From Brienomyrus brachyistius (Eukaryota; Chordata; Actinopteri; Osteoglossiformes; Mormyridae), in assembly GCF_023856365.1 (NCBI RefSeq), contig NC_064542.1:6689363-6753362 (forward strand): DNA of 64,000 bases, in the 5' to 3' direction. The notes beneath the pieces were generated by a model. It was given only the letters and a program-made list of their open reading frames with translations. It ran no database searches and was not told the origin of the DNA. Shown in pieces: positions 43,136 through 56,494 of the stretch. Position 1 is the first letter of the stretch. Each line of letters starts with the position of its first letter. Position numbers and translations under genes: made by a program.

Positions 43136-43799
43136 ATAGGACGGCAAGATGAAATCTATGATAGCCAAAGAATTCCTGCACACCTGCACAAATACATGAT
43201 TTGTTTATTTCCACTGCAGCATATCAAGTGGTATTAAAATCAGCGGATTGTCTGACCTCAGCATTATATACAGGCTTGAAATAAGGGAGTGAGATCCCTA
43301 AGAAACCATCAGGTTCTGAACCGCATCTGTTTCTACGTTCTTAGGTTTAATTGTCTATAACACGCATCATTGTTGAAGCAATTTTTAAATAAAGAGCATG
43401 ATTATATATTTCGGATGGCTGTTTTTTTTCCCCTCACAGTGATGGAATGCAGAATTAGGGTAATAAGCCCCCCTCTGACCTACAGGAGCGCGTTTCACGT
43501 GGGGGTGGGGCCGATCCTCCGGAAGATGGAGGAGGTCTGGGCAGATTCAGCACACTGACATCAGCCTCTTATGATGATGAAACGAGATGCTGTGGGCTGT
43601 TTTCATCTTACTGGATTATTGAATAATTTCAGGATTAACAAAAAGTAGGTCTCGAAAGTATTAAACGACACGACAGTCATTACAATATCTGGTAATGTAC
43701 CTTAATAGTTTTAATATACATTCATAACAAATACATTAATATTGATAATAACAGACATGATCATGTTTGCTACATTACAGCTGTTAAGGTATGTTAGGA
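41620..43799. other. Intergenic, no gene seen
   Basis: There is no exon with homology I can recognise. It contains a (TCTG)n microsatellite at 43101-43132. A tandem-like 'gctctcacac...atcctgcc' stretch (42361-42490) repeats loosely every 40 bases or so. Confidence 0.5.
43101..43132. repeat. (TCTG)n microsatellite
   Basis: Eight GTCT/TCTG units in intergenic DNA. Confidence 0.85.
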
Positions 43800-45280
43800 T
43801 GTCAAGGAATTATTAACATATCAATTTTAAATCTTGTTTGAAAATTATATTTATAGATAAAGGTGATGCAATTGCAGAACCTATGCAAAAACAAGAAACA
43901 AATTCACTTATTTAACAAGGGAAATTTACTAAGATACCAATTCCTACTGAGGAAAAAGTTAGGAGACCCTGTGCCCTAACAGCTGGTATTTCTCCCTTTG
44001 GCTGAAATAACCTCGATGAGACGCTTCCTATAACCATCTATCAATCTCTGACATCGACTGGCAGAAGGTTGTCCCCACTCTCCAGTGCAGAATTCCTTAA
44101 GCTGTGTGATGTTTGAAGGGTGTCTCGCCTGCACTTCCTCTTCAAGACACCCCACAGCATCTCTAGGATTCAGATCCGGGTTTTGCCATGGTCCACCCCC
44201 AATTCAGCTTCAACTTCTGGACAGATGATCTCACATTGTCCTCAAGCACCCTCTGATACGATGAAGAACTCATAGTGGATTGTATGATGGTGAGCTGGCC
44301 GGGTTCTGCTGCCGCAAAGCAGCCCCAATCTATGACATTTCCTCCCTCATGCTTCACAGCTGCTATGAGGTTCTTTTTCTCAAAAGCTGCCTTTGGTTTA
44401 TGCCAAACATGTCTTCTGCACCCAAATAATTCAGTTTTAGATTGATCTGTCCAGAGCACATTGTTCCAAAAGTCCTGCTCTTTGCCTAGGTGGCCTCTGG
44501 CAAACTTCAGTCTTGCCCTGATATTTTTTTTTGACAGCAAGGGTTTCCTCTTCGTAAACCTCCCATGCACATTAAACTTGTGTGCCGTCTCTTTCTAATG
44601 GTAGATGCATGTATCTTGACATCACCTGTGGCAAGAGCTTCCTGTATGTCCCCTGATAACAGCTTAGGAATTTTGGAGACTTCTTTCAGCATCTTACAAT
44701 TTGCGCTTGGACTGAACTTGCTAGGACGACCTGACTTGGCCATGTTGGCAATTGTTTTAAATCTTCTCCACCTGTAAATTATTTTCCAGACAGTGCAATG
44801 GTTGAATCCAAACTCTCTTGAGATCTTTTTATATCCTTCCCAGACTCGTATGCATCTACAAGCTTCTTTCTGAAGGCCTCAGAGAGCTCTTTGGATCTCA
44901 CCATGGTGATACCACTCATTTCAACAATCAAGTGCAAACCACACTGTCTGTGGTTTAAATAAGACAGGCTCCACCGAAAAGCTCTGTAACGATGTTCTAA
45001 TTATTTGCACCTGACATCATGCACCTGAACCTAATTCTAGGCATTTTAAACAGTAATGGATGTGAGGGTGTCCTAACTTTTTCCTCAGTGGAAATTGACG
45101 TCATAGTTAAATTCTTCTGTTAAATAAGTGGATTTGTTTCTTGTTTTTGCATAGGTGATACAATTACATCATCTTTATCTACAGATATGATTTCAAAGAA
45201 GATTTAATATTGATATGTTGAAATTTCTTAATATAGAACCAAATATTTAATGGGGTGTCATAATTTTCCTCACATGCCTG
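43800..45280 (-). mobile_element. Tc1-like DNA transposon, inactive
   Basis: Long inverted repeats flank a dead transposase. The left arm (about 43800-43975) and right arm (45065-45280) share 'tatgcaaaaacaagaaac' and 'ctgaggaaaaagttagga'. The right arm also holds an outer copy (TGAGGAAAATTATGACACCCC) of the inner motif, as in IR/DR-type Tc1 elements. A TA follows at 45281-45282. The outer part of the left arm is missing or badly diverged, so the left end is approximate. Confidence 0.88.
43967..44904 (-). pseudogene. Tc1-like transposase pseudogene
   Basis: The frame starts MVRSKELSEAF at 44904, shifts near 44780, and continues with the paired-like DNA-binding part (GRPSKFSPSANCKM). Another shift leads into the catalytic part with VLWTDQSKTELFG (first Asp) and YQRVLEDNVRSSVQKLKLNWGW. 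There the coding sequence jumps into WQNPDLNPRDA: the block that normally holds the second catalytic Asp (in a DNDPKHT-type motif) is deleted, and the final Glu of NPIE appears as Asp. It ends RKRLIEVISAKGRNTSC. It cannot encode an active enzyme. Confidence 0.88.
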
Positions 45281-45282
45281 TA

Positions 45283-48219
45283 TACTTACATGCTGCTTAG
45301 GAATGTTCTATGAATGCATTATGAAGGTGCACTGAATGTTCTATGAATGCATTATGAAGACATTACGAAGGTGCAGATAATGTAAAGCGTTACCCAATAA
45401 GTTCAGCATATGTTTCCACTGCCTGCTAAAATAAGACACACATACGGTTTTTCATTTTTTAATCTTTTATCACTAGTGATGTGTAGCTGCGAGGATACTG
45501 TCAATTCAGAGTGTTTACAGGCGTACAATGAAAACACTCCTGACTCCATTTGCATTCCGCCATTCTCCTCTGGACTCGGGCTCAAATTGTCAGGCTCTTA
45601 AAGTGCTGGGACAGTGCAGCATGTGGTTCTGAAGTGGGTATCGGCGGGTCACTGTCTGCCGCCCTGTGCCGGCACGTCCTGGCAGCCGGGCCGGTCCAGT
45701 AAGTGGTCCGGAGAAGAAGCATGGCTCCGTGATCGATCCGTGGGGGTAAAATATGGATGACCCCTCTGGTCTTCGCCTGTGTTCTTTGCCTCTCCTCTCC
45801 TTCTGGGCTTGTTAACCAGGAATTTGTAATGATACCTTAATAACTTAAAAGTGCCAGTTCGTAACTCTTAAAACTTGCAGTGGGGAAAATGTGCTTAGCT
45901 TGAATATTTGAAAAAGTCCATGAGGTTAGATTCATGCGGCTGTGGAGTTATTAAGTGGGTGGTTTATTAGTACTAAAGGCGTTTTAGTGACTGACCAAAT
46001 GACTGAAGTAGATTGGCTATAAATTCACAAGTGATTCTGTAGAATTTGTGATCTTTTTCACGGCAAAGCTGGTGCCCATAGCGCTCCGCGTGCCCAGTTA
46101 CACGGGGGCCGCATAGCAGACCTGGGCGGGGGGGTTAGACCTGTTTATGAGGAATTGCGGATTTGTTAAAGTGTTAACCCTGCAGAAACCTCATCTTGTA
46201 TGTCTGATGCCTGTCGGAGCTGTGCGATGAAACTGATTTCATTAATCGCAGGAAAACGTGCTCGTGACCTTCGCTTCGAAGATTTTCCACCCTCTCATCT
46301 GTCCAAAAATATTACTAAATAGATTATGGCCTAGAGCCAGATCAAAGCAGAGCTTCCATTCAGCTTTTAATGAGACCTACCACAGACTCATTATTTGATA
46401 GTCTAATTGTGAGGAGATGTGTCTAACCAGACAGCCATCCTTTTAAGTGAAAGCTGATCATTTTTTCTTTATTCCAAATAAAAGTGATTAAGGTCATTCG
46501 TCTTTCTGAAACCATTATAATCTGCTGAATCATTTATCTTTCATGTACGAGCCACTGTTTCTCTAGCACTGGAGACTATTTACTTCATAATTAGCATTTT
46601 AAGACGAATATACTTATTTTTTATACAGTCAAACTGAATAGATATTACATTGTAACTTTCCTAGATTATACTCTTACTTATTTTTTTACTTTTTTTTTCA
46701 CATTAATGCTTATATTATTATTGCAGTGAAATATTAAATGGGTTTCCTCAAACCTATCACGCAGGCTGCCTTTTCCTGCATAAAAGCAGGTCTTTCTGCA
46801 CATTTGCCTCACCCAGTATTGTCAATATCATACCTCTAGATGGCAATTTTTTTCTCTGTTCATTTTCTTTTGTAAAATAGGAGGAAATACTTTCAAATCC
46901 AATGTGTATAGAGTTCTGGAGTTGAAATTTGGAAAGACGACGTGCCTTTAAATGAGGCTGGCGGTGAATGACCGGCTCGGTCGTGCTTCCTGCCCGCGGG
47001 AATCCGCAACGTCTGCTCTTTGACGATCATGGGAATCTGTTGATTCAGCGCTGTCAAGTCCTCAGACTGACACACCAGGGTGACATGTGGGAGGCTTATC
47101 AGGCACTAAGCAACATCAGCAGCCCCCACAGTACGCATTTAATAGAGAGGGAAGCTGCCGGCTAGCTGCGCACACAGCTCTGCAGTGATGTCATGCCCCC
47201 AGCTCAGATCAACGGTATTTTCCTGTTCCTCTAGAATTATGCTTCCCCTTTAAAAGTCTGTTGTGCGCAGTTGAGGTTTGGAGCTCTCAGCAATGCGAGG
47301 AGACCCAGATATGTTCCTTCATAGTGACAAATGATCACATTCCTTCTCGTGACCCGTGAAGGCCTTAACCCCTCGACCCGTTGATTTCGGCACCCGTGCA
47401 CCGCGCCACCGGCGAGCAGTGGTCTGAACAGACACCCTTAGCATCTTCCACCTTCTGTGAGCCGCACTGAATCTCCCACAACCAAGCTGTTCCCAAGGAC
47501 CAGCATGCAGCCCAAACGTGCAGAGTGTGGAGGGTAATGGCAGCTACAGCGGACACACTCACAGCATCTCATCCGGCTGATTCGTTTTCGTGGAATTCCA
47601 GTGGGATGTTTCCTTGTCACAGCAGATGGGTTCAGTCAGTTCCATAACAAACAAAAAGTAATTACATTTACACTACAAAGTCTATTTTTTATTCCACTGA
47701 GCTCTGAAAGACTAAAAAGTATTTCAGTACTGTTCTCTGCTATTCTTGATAAAAGGCATAATTGAGGCTTAGCTCAGCAGTGGATACAAAACAAATTCTT
47801 TAAACCACTGTCCTGTACAGATGTCTTGAAGGTTGAGGCTCAGAATTTTTATCATTGATAATTTTGTCATTTCTAAAGCCATTAACATTGATAGGAATCT
47901 CTACAGTAATTTATTACTATTAGAATTAATTAGACGTAATTGGAAATTGACACAACATTTAACACAGCTGAGGATTTACTTAATGGCATTTAACAACTGA
48001 ACAAAGAGCAACACAGACTCCATAATACAAAACTATAATATTGTTATTAATAATAATTATATGCAGTGTATGAAACCAGGAGTGAGTGAGAGAATGCAGC
48101 TGTTTTCTTACAAAATAATCATGGAAATGTGACACTTAGAGCACAAGAATAAAGTGGGACCAACTGAGCATGAACTAATTTCGCAACTAAAATAACAGCA
48201 AGAGGCTCATTGGTCTGGT
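45283..48219. other. Intergenic, no gene seen
   Basis: AT-rich and non-coding. It starts with two tandem copies of 'gaatgttctatgaatgcattatgaag' (about 45301-45362) next to 'gtaaagcgttaccc', a common fish repeat end. Nothing else is recognised. Confidence 0.5.
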
Positions 48220-48765
48220 CACTCACCATAACCAGCATAGTGAGATGGGGGCCCTTCTTTCTGTTTCACATCACTCACCATAACCAGCAGAGTGAGATGG
48301 GGGCCCTTCTTTCTGTTTAACATCACTCACCATAACCAGCAGAGTGAGATGGGGGCCCTTCTTTCTGTTTCACATCACTCACCATAACCAGCAGAGTGAG
48401 ATGGGGGCCCTTCTTTCTGTTTCACATCACTCACCATAACCAGCAGAGTGAGATGGGGGGCCTTCTTTCTGTTTCACATCACTCACCATAACCAGCAGAG
48501 TGAGATGGGGGCCCTTCTTTCTGTTTCACATCACTCACCATAACCAGCAGAGTGAGATGGGGGCCCTTCTTTCTGCTTCACATCACTCACCATAACCAGC
48601 AGAGTGAGATGGGGGCCCTTCTTTCTGCTTCACATCACTCACCATAACCAGCAGAGTGAGATGGGGGCCCTTCTTTCTGCTTCACATCACTCACCATAAC
48701 CAGCAGAGTGAGATGGGGGCCCTTCTTTCTGTTTCACATCACTCACCATAACCAGTGGAATGTCT
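48220..48765. repeat. 52-bp minisatellite, about 10 copies
   Basis: The unit CACTCACCATAACCAGCAGA plus GTGAGATGGGGGCCCTTCTT plus TCTGTTTCACAT starts at 48220, 48272 and on. Copies are almost identical; a T/C variant (CTGTTTCAC or CTGCTTCAC) marks a cluster of neighbouring units, as expected of recent local copying. Confidence 0.93.
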
Positions 48766-49301
48766 CACAATGGATGGACGTCCATTCAGCACAGCCTAGG
48801 ATTCATACACTTATGTTTATGAAGAATCCCACAACATGATTCAAGTCATTGTTGATTCACGAGAAAGGCTTAGACAATGGGCATAATACAGGTATTGTTC
48901 CAGAGCAGTCTATCGCAGGGTGAATGCGGTATATATAATGTCAGTATATATAATTGTACCAGTATTTTATTGTTCATGTTGGTAAAATTTATTATAGGAA
49001 AACAGGAAACATTATAATGCAAAGTAAGAACCAGACTTAATACAGAGAGCCAATCAGTCATATTCAGTATATTGTAATGACTAAATGGACTGTAGGAAGA
49101 CGGGATAATATGTACTTTAATATTTATTTATTTACCTGTATAGACAAAGCTCTTCAGGGGTTTCCCAGCGGAGCATGGTGCAATGAAAACAGGACAGTTA
49201 CAAGGTGTGGGGCGTTCAACCACTGGGACTGAGTATGAGCAGAAGAGGGAGTGTTCTGGCCAGAGAGGATGAAACTTTGATAACTCCCCAAGTTTACCCC
49301 A

Positions 49302-49445
49302 GATGGGGCAATAAGAGCCCTGCTGGCTGGGCAGATGGGGCAATAAGGTCCTGGCCAGCTGACTGGAAGGGGCAATAAGATCCTGGCCAGCTGACTGGAC
49401 GGGGCAATAAGATCCTGGCCAGCTGACTGGACGGGGCAATAAGAG
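49302..49445. repeat. ~32-bp minisatellite, 4-5 copies
   Basis: The unit GATCCTGGCCAGCTGACTGG plus ACGGGGCAATAA repeats, with the first copies more diverged. Confidence 0.8.
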
Positions 49446-50086
49446 TGTCGCCTGAATTTAGGCAGTGTTATACAATGCATTAGAATTGCAGTACATGCAT
49501 TGCATTCCAGCCGAAAGTCGAGCTTCCCGTGGATCAGCTGAGTCTGCTTTTCACAATGATGCACTCTGCCGGTATGTTTCTAATCTCTGCTTCCTGTCGG
49601 AGTCCCTGAGGCGTCTCTGAGCAGCATTTCAGGCACATGCACCAACCACAAATCATAAAAATGAAAACTGTTAAATGATCAATAGATGAGACGCCATAAA
49701 TATATGCCTGACACTAAACTGGATGCCGTCTGCCATGTGCATGACGCTTTAATGCCAGCGCAGGGATGATGTGTGTAGCCACATGAAGAACGTGCAATAA
49801 CGACACAGAGGGAACCTGTCACTGTTTCACGCAGGCAGACACAGGGGGCCACACTGCCTGTGATTCCTGGGACACGCCAGGGTGCCGGTAACAAACACTG
49901 GAACACTCATTCCCACTGACGCCTTGGTACTGGGGAAGCAGCCGCCCAGTTTTACCCGGTTTCTGGGTCCTCAGAGCAACTAAGTATCTGCCCACGTCAC
50001 ATCTTACTTTCTGTTTAATTAAATATAATTGAGGAAGAACTACTTTTAGTAATGTTATCAGCGTGGGGATGACTGGACCTGATGAC

Positions 50087-50184
<98 letters not shown>
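50087..50184. repeat. (ATCT)n microsatellite
   Basis: About 24 ATCT units, followed to about 50250 by decayed (CTGT)n sequence. Confidence 0.95.
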
Positions 50185-50259
50185 ATGCCTGGCTGTCTAT
50201 CTCTCTGTCTGTCTGAGTGTCTGTCTTTCCATCTATCTGTCTGTCTTTGTTTCTGTCTG

Positions 50260-53200
50260 CGTCTGAGTGATTGTGGCACAGTGGAATAATGTTTGACAGA
50301 ACTTACGGGTTTTTTGACACTACGTTTGCCATGCATTAAGCACAAACTAACATTTACTCTCTCCCTGCTGGTGAAATGATCCAGGAAAACTGAATCAAAA
50401 CTGTTAACCATGTTCTCAAAAGTGCACACAGACCTACCAGATTAATAAATATGACACATTTTTAATATAATAAAGCAGCAGAGGCATGCATGTAGCTGAG
50501 AATTCAGCAGTGACCACATGTCTCACGGCTGTGACTTTAGGGTGCTGGGCTGCCTGCTTTTGATCAGACACGATCCATCTGCTCGCAGATCCATGATCGA
50601 CTGCACTGTTAAAAATGCAGGAAGAAGCTCTGTCATATTAATATTAAAAATGACTTCAATTTAACGAGGCAGAACAAAAATAGAACTGAGTTTTATTAAA
50701 TATTAAGTTAAACAGTTGATCTATTAAATAGGTCTGTTATAAAGACCTTCTGGTGTTTGATTTGAATGCTGCTGTTTATTTCAGAGATCACTAAACTGTA
50801 GTTTTCCCCAGCTGCACAATGACTCATAGTGATGATATCGGAAAATAAAACCTATTTACTTATTTCACAGATGCTGTGGATCAGGAATGGAACTTCTGAC
50901 ACATGAGAAGTGCAAATAAGTGTAGATCAAGATGGACGATGTGAACACTTCTGTTTTCTCTATGCCGGTTTCCTGGCAGCGACTCCACCTCCATTAAAAG
51001 GGTGTAATGGCTTCCTGTTTGACAACATTAGTAATAATTCACATTATTATGTGTGACAGGCATGTCTCACATATGCACTGAAGCATCATTTTCACAAATT
51101 GCCATTATCATCCGTGCGAGTATATCCCTGAGGCTCTGCGGCAAAATACAACAGATTGCTGTCACCACCTAGACTGCAGTCGATATGGCAAAAGGGGATG
51201 GGTCTGTCGCAGCTGGGCGTGGGGGAGGGGGACGTCAAGCAGAGCCACCGTTGGTCATGTGGCCATGGTTTCATCCACGATGTGCCTCGCTGCATTTCTC
51301 CAGAAGCTGCTGGAGTTACGTAGCTGTGGATTACTGTAGCCACCAAACCCGCAGGTTTGCCCCCAAATGCTCTCCAGCACATTAAACGGGCATCAATCTG
51401 CAGCTTTGATTGGCTCAAAGTAAATGTGTGTGAGGTAGAGAGTTATAGATTATACCTACTGTTTGTAATTTTCATATTTGCCAATACAGTATGTAATTAT
51501 TGTGTTGGCTAATCTTATTGTTACATTCATTCCAATGTTGTCTCAGTATCCAATAAAGAACCTCAGATTTTTTTGAGTTAGACTTTTGTTCAAATATTAA
51601 TTAGAAATGTCAAGCATTGAGTTCTGATTAGAAAGTTACGCGACGGCTGTGTGAGGATGATACATGCCTAAGCAGGAAAGGCTAATTGGAGACTAAATTA
51701 TTCAAGTAAATAAAGGAAACTTCTGCCAGGGCGTCATGCTTTCTGACAGTCATTCTGCTGAACCGACCAACTTGGAGGAAAGTCCCACTTAGCTTTGTCT
51801 GCTGCGTAGCCTGCGGTCAACAGCCCAGCTCTGCCCGCTTTGGCTGGAACGTAGACATACGAGTTTTCCTCCAACCAGGAGCCCTTCAGAGGTGTTACCC
51901 AGCCAAGGGCTAATTTTATTTGGTCCCCTCTGCCTCACTGACCCAATTAAAGGAATTTCTGCCAGATGTGTGTACGGCTCCCTCCGGTCGCTGAGCCCGC
52001 TAACCTTTGTGGACCAGTTGCTCGCCCTCTTATTGATATTCCCAGAGACGATCATTCCAGAGTCCACAGCCTCCCCTCAGTCGCCAGAGATACCCTATTA
52101 ACCTAAGTGCCTCGTCGTTTGTCTCAAGGAGCTCTTAGAGTCACGATTCAAACATGAGTTTGGATGAATTGTTTTGTTTTCTTATTATTGATTTTATGTT
52201 TATGCGAATAAAATGTCAGTCTAGTTATTTAAAAGAACAAAATATATATTCTGAATGGGTAGGATAAGACCTTCACACTCCTGGAATAAGGTCATTATGA
52301 CTGATATTATTTTGTTTTGAATGGGCGATAGCTCCTTTAGGAATGTTCTAGAATCACAGTTTGCCAAAAGTGGTTAATAAGTTTAGAGAGGGAGAATGTG
52401 AGAATGTATAGAGAAGCTGAAGAGAGCTGTGTCAGGGAGAATCTGGGGGTTAAGCAGCCCCCCTGGGTCAGGTTTTTCATGGGGGCCACATCAAGTCTCT
52501 TCACAAGGAAGACATCTTAGGTGGAAGATGAGAAGCAGTGTGCCAGTGGACCCGGCTATGGCTGCAGGGTACAGTTTTACCTTGACTTCAACATCCCAAA
52601 GAATCATTCATCAAAATGAGTTTTGGCCGCTTGTAGCATCCATTAGCACTGGGCCCTGTTTCCGGTCACTCCTGCTAAAGTTTAATTGCCGTGATTTTTC
52701 TGGGCACATGCCAACCAAAAGCTGACACGTTTTCAAAGGCAGATACAGGAGCCATGATTTATCTAAGGCTGGTGTTTATATAAAAGTCCCTGTGCTTTAT
52801 GCAGTTCTTGCACGTAGCCCTCACCGTTTCTTTACTCTCCCCCATGTTTCTCCCTCCCCTGTCTCTCTCTCATGCCCCCTCCCCGCTGGGACGGGGTCTG
52901 ACTGAATGGCCTCCCTTTTCAGATTTCTGTCTGTGTGGGTTTTTTTTTCCCACAGCAAATCCTGGGTGGGGGGGTCACAGCTGCTGTTTTAGCGTGAAAA
53001 CAGATGGAGATGCTGACAGGCAGGTTGGGTATGTTCGACTTGGGTCTCAACTCCAAGCCCTCACAGACGTTTAGCCCCAGGTTGGGGGGGGGGGGGGGGT
53101 GTGTATCAATAATACACAATTTAGGGGCTCAACTATTAAAGAGTTCAAGTGGTTAAGATAAACCTCAGAGCAGAAATACCCGTGCTGCTCTGCGCCAACA

Positions 53201-54570
53201 TGCTCGTCGGCTCCAAACCGGCCGTCTCACTGCAGAGCTTTAGCGTAGCATCTGCTGCAAATGAGTTTTTCTATATACTCAGAAGAGAAATATGTTAGCA
53301 ATAAATTACCCATAATTCAGTTGTTCAAAGCTGCATGCTGCGCTGTTCTGTGATGTGAAGGAACATCTATATGTTGTGATTTCTCTCATTTTTTTTCCAC
53401 AGTATTGTGATTTTGAGACTTGGGAATGAACCACCAGCAATGAACTTCCGCGGAACGTCACTGAAACAGGGATACTGACTAAAACAGATAAAGCTACAAA
53501 TTAAAGCAACTGAGGAAAGTCCCTTAAGTCGTATTTAGAAATACCTGTGATGTTCATTTATTTACGGAAAAACCCTTTTATTGGGGGAGGGACAGAAAGA
53601 CATGGATGAGTGACATGCAGTCCCACGCCTGGGGCTGCTTAAAGATCCTAAATGACAGTGAGGCGGGAGATGGGGGAGAGAGATTAGGGTGAACAGGGAC
53701 AGGCAGCTGGCTACCTGAGATAAATGACCCCCTCGCACATCCAAGAATAACAACTAACATTTATATCGCCTTTCACATGTCTGCAGCCTGAGCCCTGTGA
53801 TGGACAGGCATCCCTGCCATGGTGTCACCTTACTGGTGCCCAGTGCTGCCTATCACCTTGTACAAAATGGACATGGAAGGTGGATGGAGAAGAGGGATGC
53901 TGGATAAGGCCATGAGATGATCTCCACGAGTCACTAGAGCATTTCCCGGAGTTGACTAGCAGCGTGTCCAGGAAATCCTTGTCCAGGACTGGCAACTTTG
54001 ATCAGCAGGCCGGCATGCAATTTTTACCGGGAGACAAGTTTGTACGCACATACACACGCATTTACATGTATGTAACAGTTTTATTACCTTGTAAATAGTC
54101 TGTAGGGTTTGCAAACTACGTAAACTTTTGATGTAGCTAATTTTAGTTTTATAATGGTGTAATTTGTGCTAAGATTTCTTGCATGAGCGTGAGAGTCTGA
54201 CAGCCTGAGTGTCACGGCAGATGTGTGTGAGTTGGCAACCCTGCGTTGTTACCAGTGATCTCAGACCTGCTGAAGTCTGTATTGGCGCTCCTTGTCAGCC
54301 AGCCTTTCTCAGTGTCCGAACACACATCCTCCCGCCCATCAGGATGACCGCAGTCAGCAGCAGAACCCTGACTGGATGCTGCTGATTTGTGGCCCATTGC
54401 TTATTGGGTGATAAATAACCTTCATCAAGTGGGTGGCCAATGAGGACCCGGTTTCTGATAATGATCACTTGGTCCTGTAGGATTTATTTGATGTATTTCT
54501 ATGAGCAGCAGAATCGCAGCTGAACATTTAAAAGCAGCCGCTCAGCCTGGAGACATTCCAGGATGGCTGA
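50260..54570. other. Intergenic, no gene seen
   Basis: No exon or long open frame with recognisable protein. A poly-G run lies at 53083-53098. A diverged SINE-tail-like stretch lies near 53790-53900 (gccctgtgatggacaggcatcc...gtggatgg). Confidence 0.5.
53785..53900 (+). mobile_element. Diverged SINE 3' part
   Basis: 'agccctgtgatggacaggcatccctgccatggtgtcacc' and 'gtgcccagtgctgcc' resemble the 3' half of fish tRNA-derived SINEs; it lacks the head and a clear tail. Confidence 0.4.
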
Positions 54571-54574
54571 GCAA

Positions 54575-54775
54575 TGGAGGAGAAGAGGCTTACAGATTGC
54601 ATTGGAAGTTGGAACAGAGCCATAGAAATTGCACTGGAAGCTGGAGTAGGGGCTTACAAATGGCACTGGAAGCTGAAACAGGCTTTCAAATTGCACTGGA
54701 AGCTGAAGCAGAGGCTTACAAATTGCACTGGAGGCTGAAACAGAGGCTTACAAACTGCACTGGAAGCTGAAGTCT
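54575..54775. repeat. Imperfect ~33-bp repeat, 6 copies
   Basis: Units like GCACTGGAAGCTGAAGCAGA plus GGCTTACAAATT recur with changes in spacing of a few bases. An open frame passes through it (54501-54770) but has no independent support. Confidence 0.75.
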
Positions 54776-55799
54776 CTTGGGCTTTTGTCTGGAGGGGGGG
54801 GCCTCTCTCCTGTCAGGGGCAAACCTAGTGGCAGTGAACCACAAGAAAGAGGCCTGCAGGATTGCATACATTATTGCATATAATCATATAAGAAAATAAC
54901 ATTAAGAAAAATAGCCAGAATTAAAGAGTTATTGTCGAAGAAACCACCTTTTAAAGATATTGTAAATATTAATGCAGTTTCTTTCCTTTTTGAAAATTCT
55001 TTGCAAGTAACTAAAAATTCTGCCCTATTTTGACCCTATTGATTTAAAAAATGTCATAAAAAGAAGGTTAAAGATGGAAACCTTTAATGGTTGTGCCAAA
55101 ACTGGAACCCTCTCTGTGACCTGGGGGTATTTAATACACAGCCTGTGGCGTCGGTGGTGTATTAGCTTTAGGCCCAGCTTACAATGAGGTGGTTGATCAC
55201 TGAGCTGTGAGATGAGAGTCGCCTACGACAGCCTCCAAAGGGCAAATTCAGGCTGAAGAGACAGAAATGTGTTCTGCTTTAAGTGTCGCTCGGGAATGAG
55301 AGAGCGGGGGTCACCCTTGGCCGGGATCCGCGTGTCTCATTAACACGGAGCGCGTTTCAAGGGCAGACTGCTCTGGAGCAGCACGGCGCCGGCTGCCAGC
55401 GAGCACGCCTGCCTCACACGCCTCCGCCTGCTGCCATCTCCCAGAAGCACCCATCCAGGAAGTCCTGCCCCTCCCCCATGCATCATGTGACTTAAAGTCA
55501 GTTTCACAATTAATATCAGCATCTTATTAGTTTAGGTTACACTTAAAAACATACTAAGGAGAAGTGTTTGATGTGCACTAAAAAATCCTACGATTTAATT
55601 ATTTTATATTTTGAAAATGTACCTCATACAGAATAAAACATTGTCATCTGCTCATAGTTCCTTTAGTTCTCATTTCTGGCTCTTTAATAGTTTTATTCTC
55701 TCTATTAATAAGAGCAGGTGGGGTCGGCGGGGCATGGAGACTCTGGTATATTCAGGTGGGCCCTAAAATGTACCATTGAAAGTCACCCCTCCCACACAT

Positions 55800-55834
55800 C
55801 CCCCCCCCCCCCCACACACACACACACACACACC
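55800..55834. repeat. Poly(C) and (CA)n compound repeat
   Basis: A C run of 14 or so bases is followed by a CA run. Confidence 0.8.
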
Positions 55835-55984
55835 TTGTCAGGGTCCCAGAATTTCTAATAATGGCACTACTGGTTGATTATAGCCATGCACGTTAAAAAC
55901 AGTAAACAGTATGGTAATAAAGGTAGAAAGGCTGCACTCATACCTCCGGAGCTAAGAGTTCAAATCTGAGCTCAGGCAGTGTGG

Positions 55985-56490
55985 GTGAAGTTTACACTTT
56001 TGCCCTGTGTTTGTGAGTGCAGTTTGCACGTTTGTTTTGTGTTTGTGAGTGTAGTTTGTATGTTTGCTCTGTATTTGTGAATATAGTTTGCATGTTTGCC
56101 CTGTGTGTGTGGGTGAAGTTTGCACGTTTGCTCTGTATTTGTGACTGCAGTTTGCAGGTTTTCTCTATGTTTGTGGGTGCAATTGGAATGTTTGCCCTGT
56201 GTTTGTGAATGGAGTTTGCACTTTTGCCCTGTGTTCGTGAGTATAGTTTGCACGTATGTCCTGTGTCTGTGGGTGGAGTTTTCACATTTGCTCTGTATTT
56301 GTGAGTGTAGTTTACAGGTTTGCTCTGTGTTTGTGAGTGCAGTTTGCATGTTTGCCGTGCGTTTTTGAATGGAGTTTGCACATTTGTCCTGTGTTTGTGA
56401 GTGCAGTTTGCAGGTTTGCCCTGTGTTTGTGAGTGCAGTTTGCACGTTTGTTTTGTGTTTGTGAGTGCAGTTTGCATGTTTGCCTTGCAA
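55985..56490. repeat. 32-bp minisatellite, about 15 diverged copies
   Basis: The unit AGTTTGCACGTTTGTTTTGT plus GTTTGTGAGTGC has a 32-bp period (56021, 56053 and on). Copies differ by 10-20%, so the array is older than the 35-, 41- and 52-bp arrays. Open frames across it come from its low complexity. Confidence 0.9.
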
Positions 56491-56494
56491 GCTG

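Noticed and set aside
48220..48765. Regular repeats that might suggest a CRISPR array
   Set aside because: Direct tandem units without unique spacers, in a vertebrate genome; the same applies to the 29-, 32-, 35-, 41- and 51-bp arrays.
54501..54770. Plus-strand frame of 89 codons
   Set aside because: It follows the imperfect ~33-bp repeat (period multiple of three) and has no homology I know.
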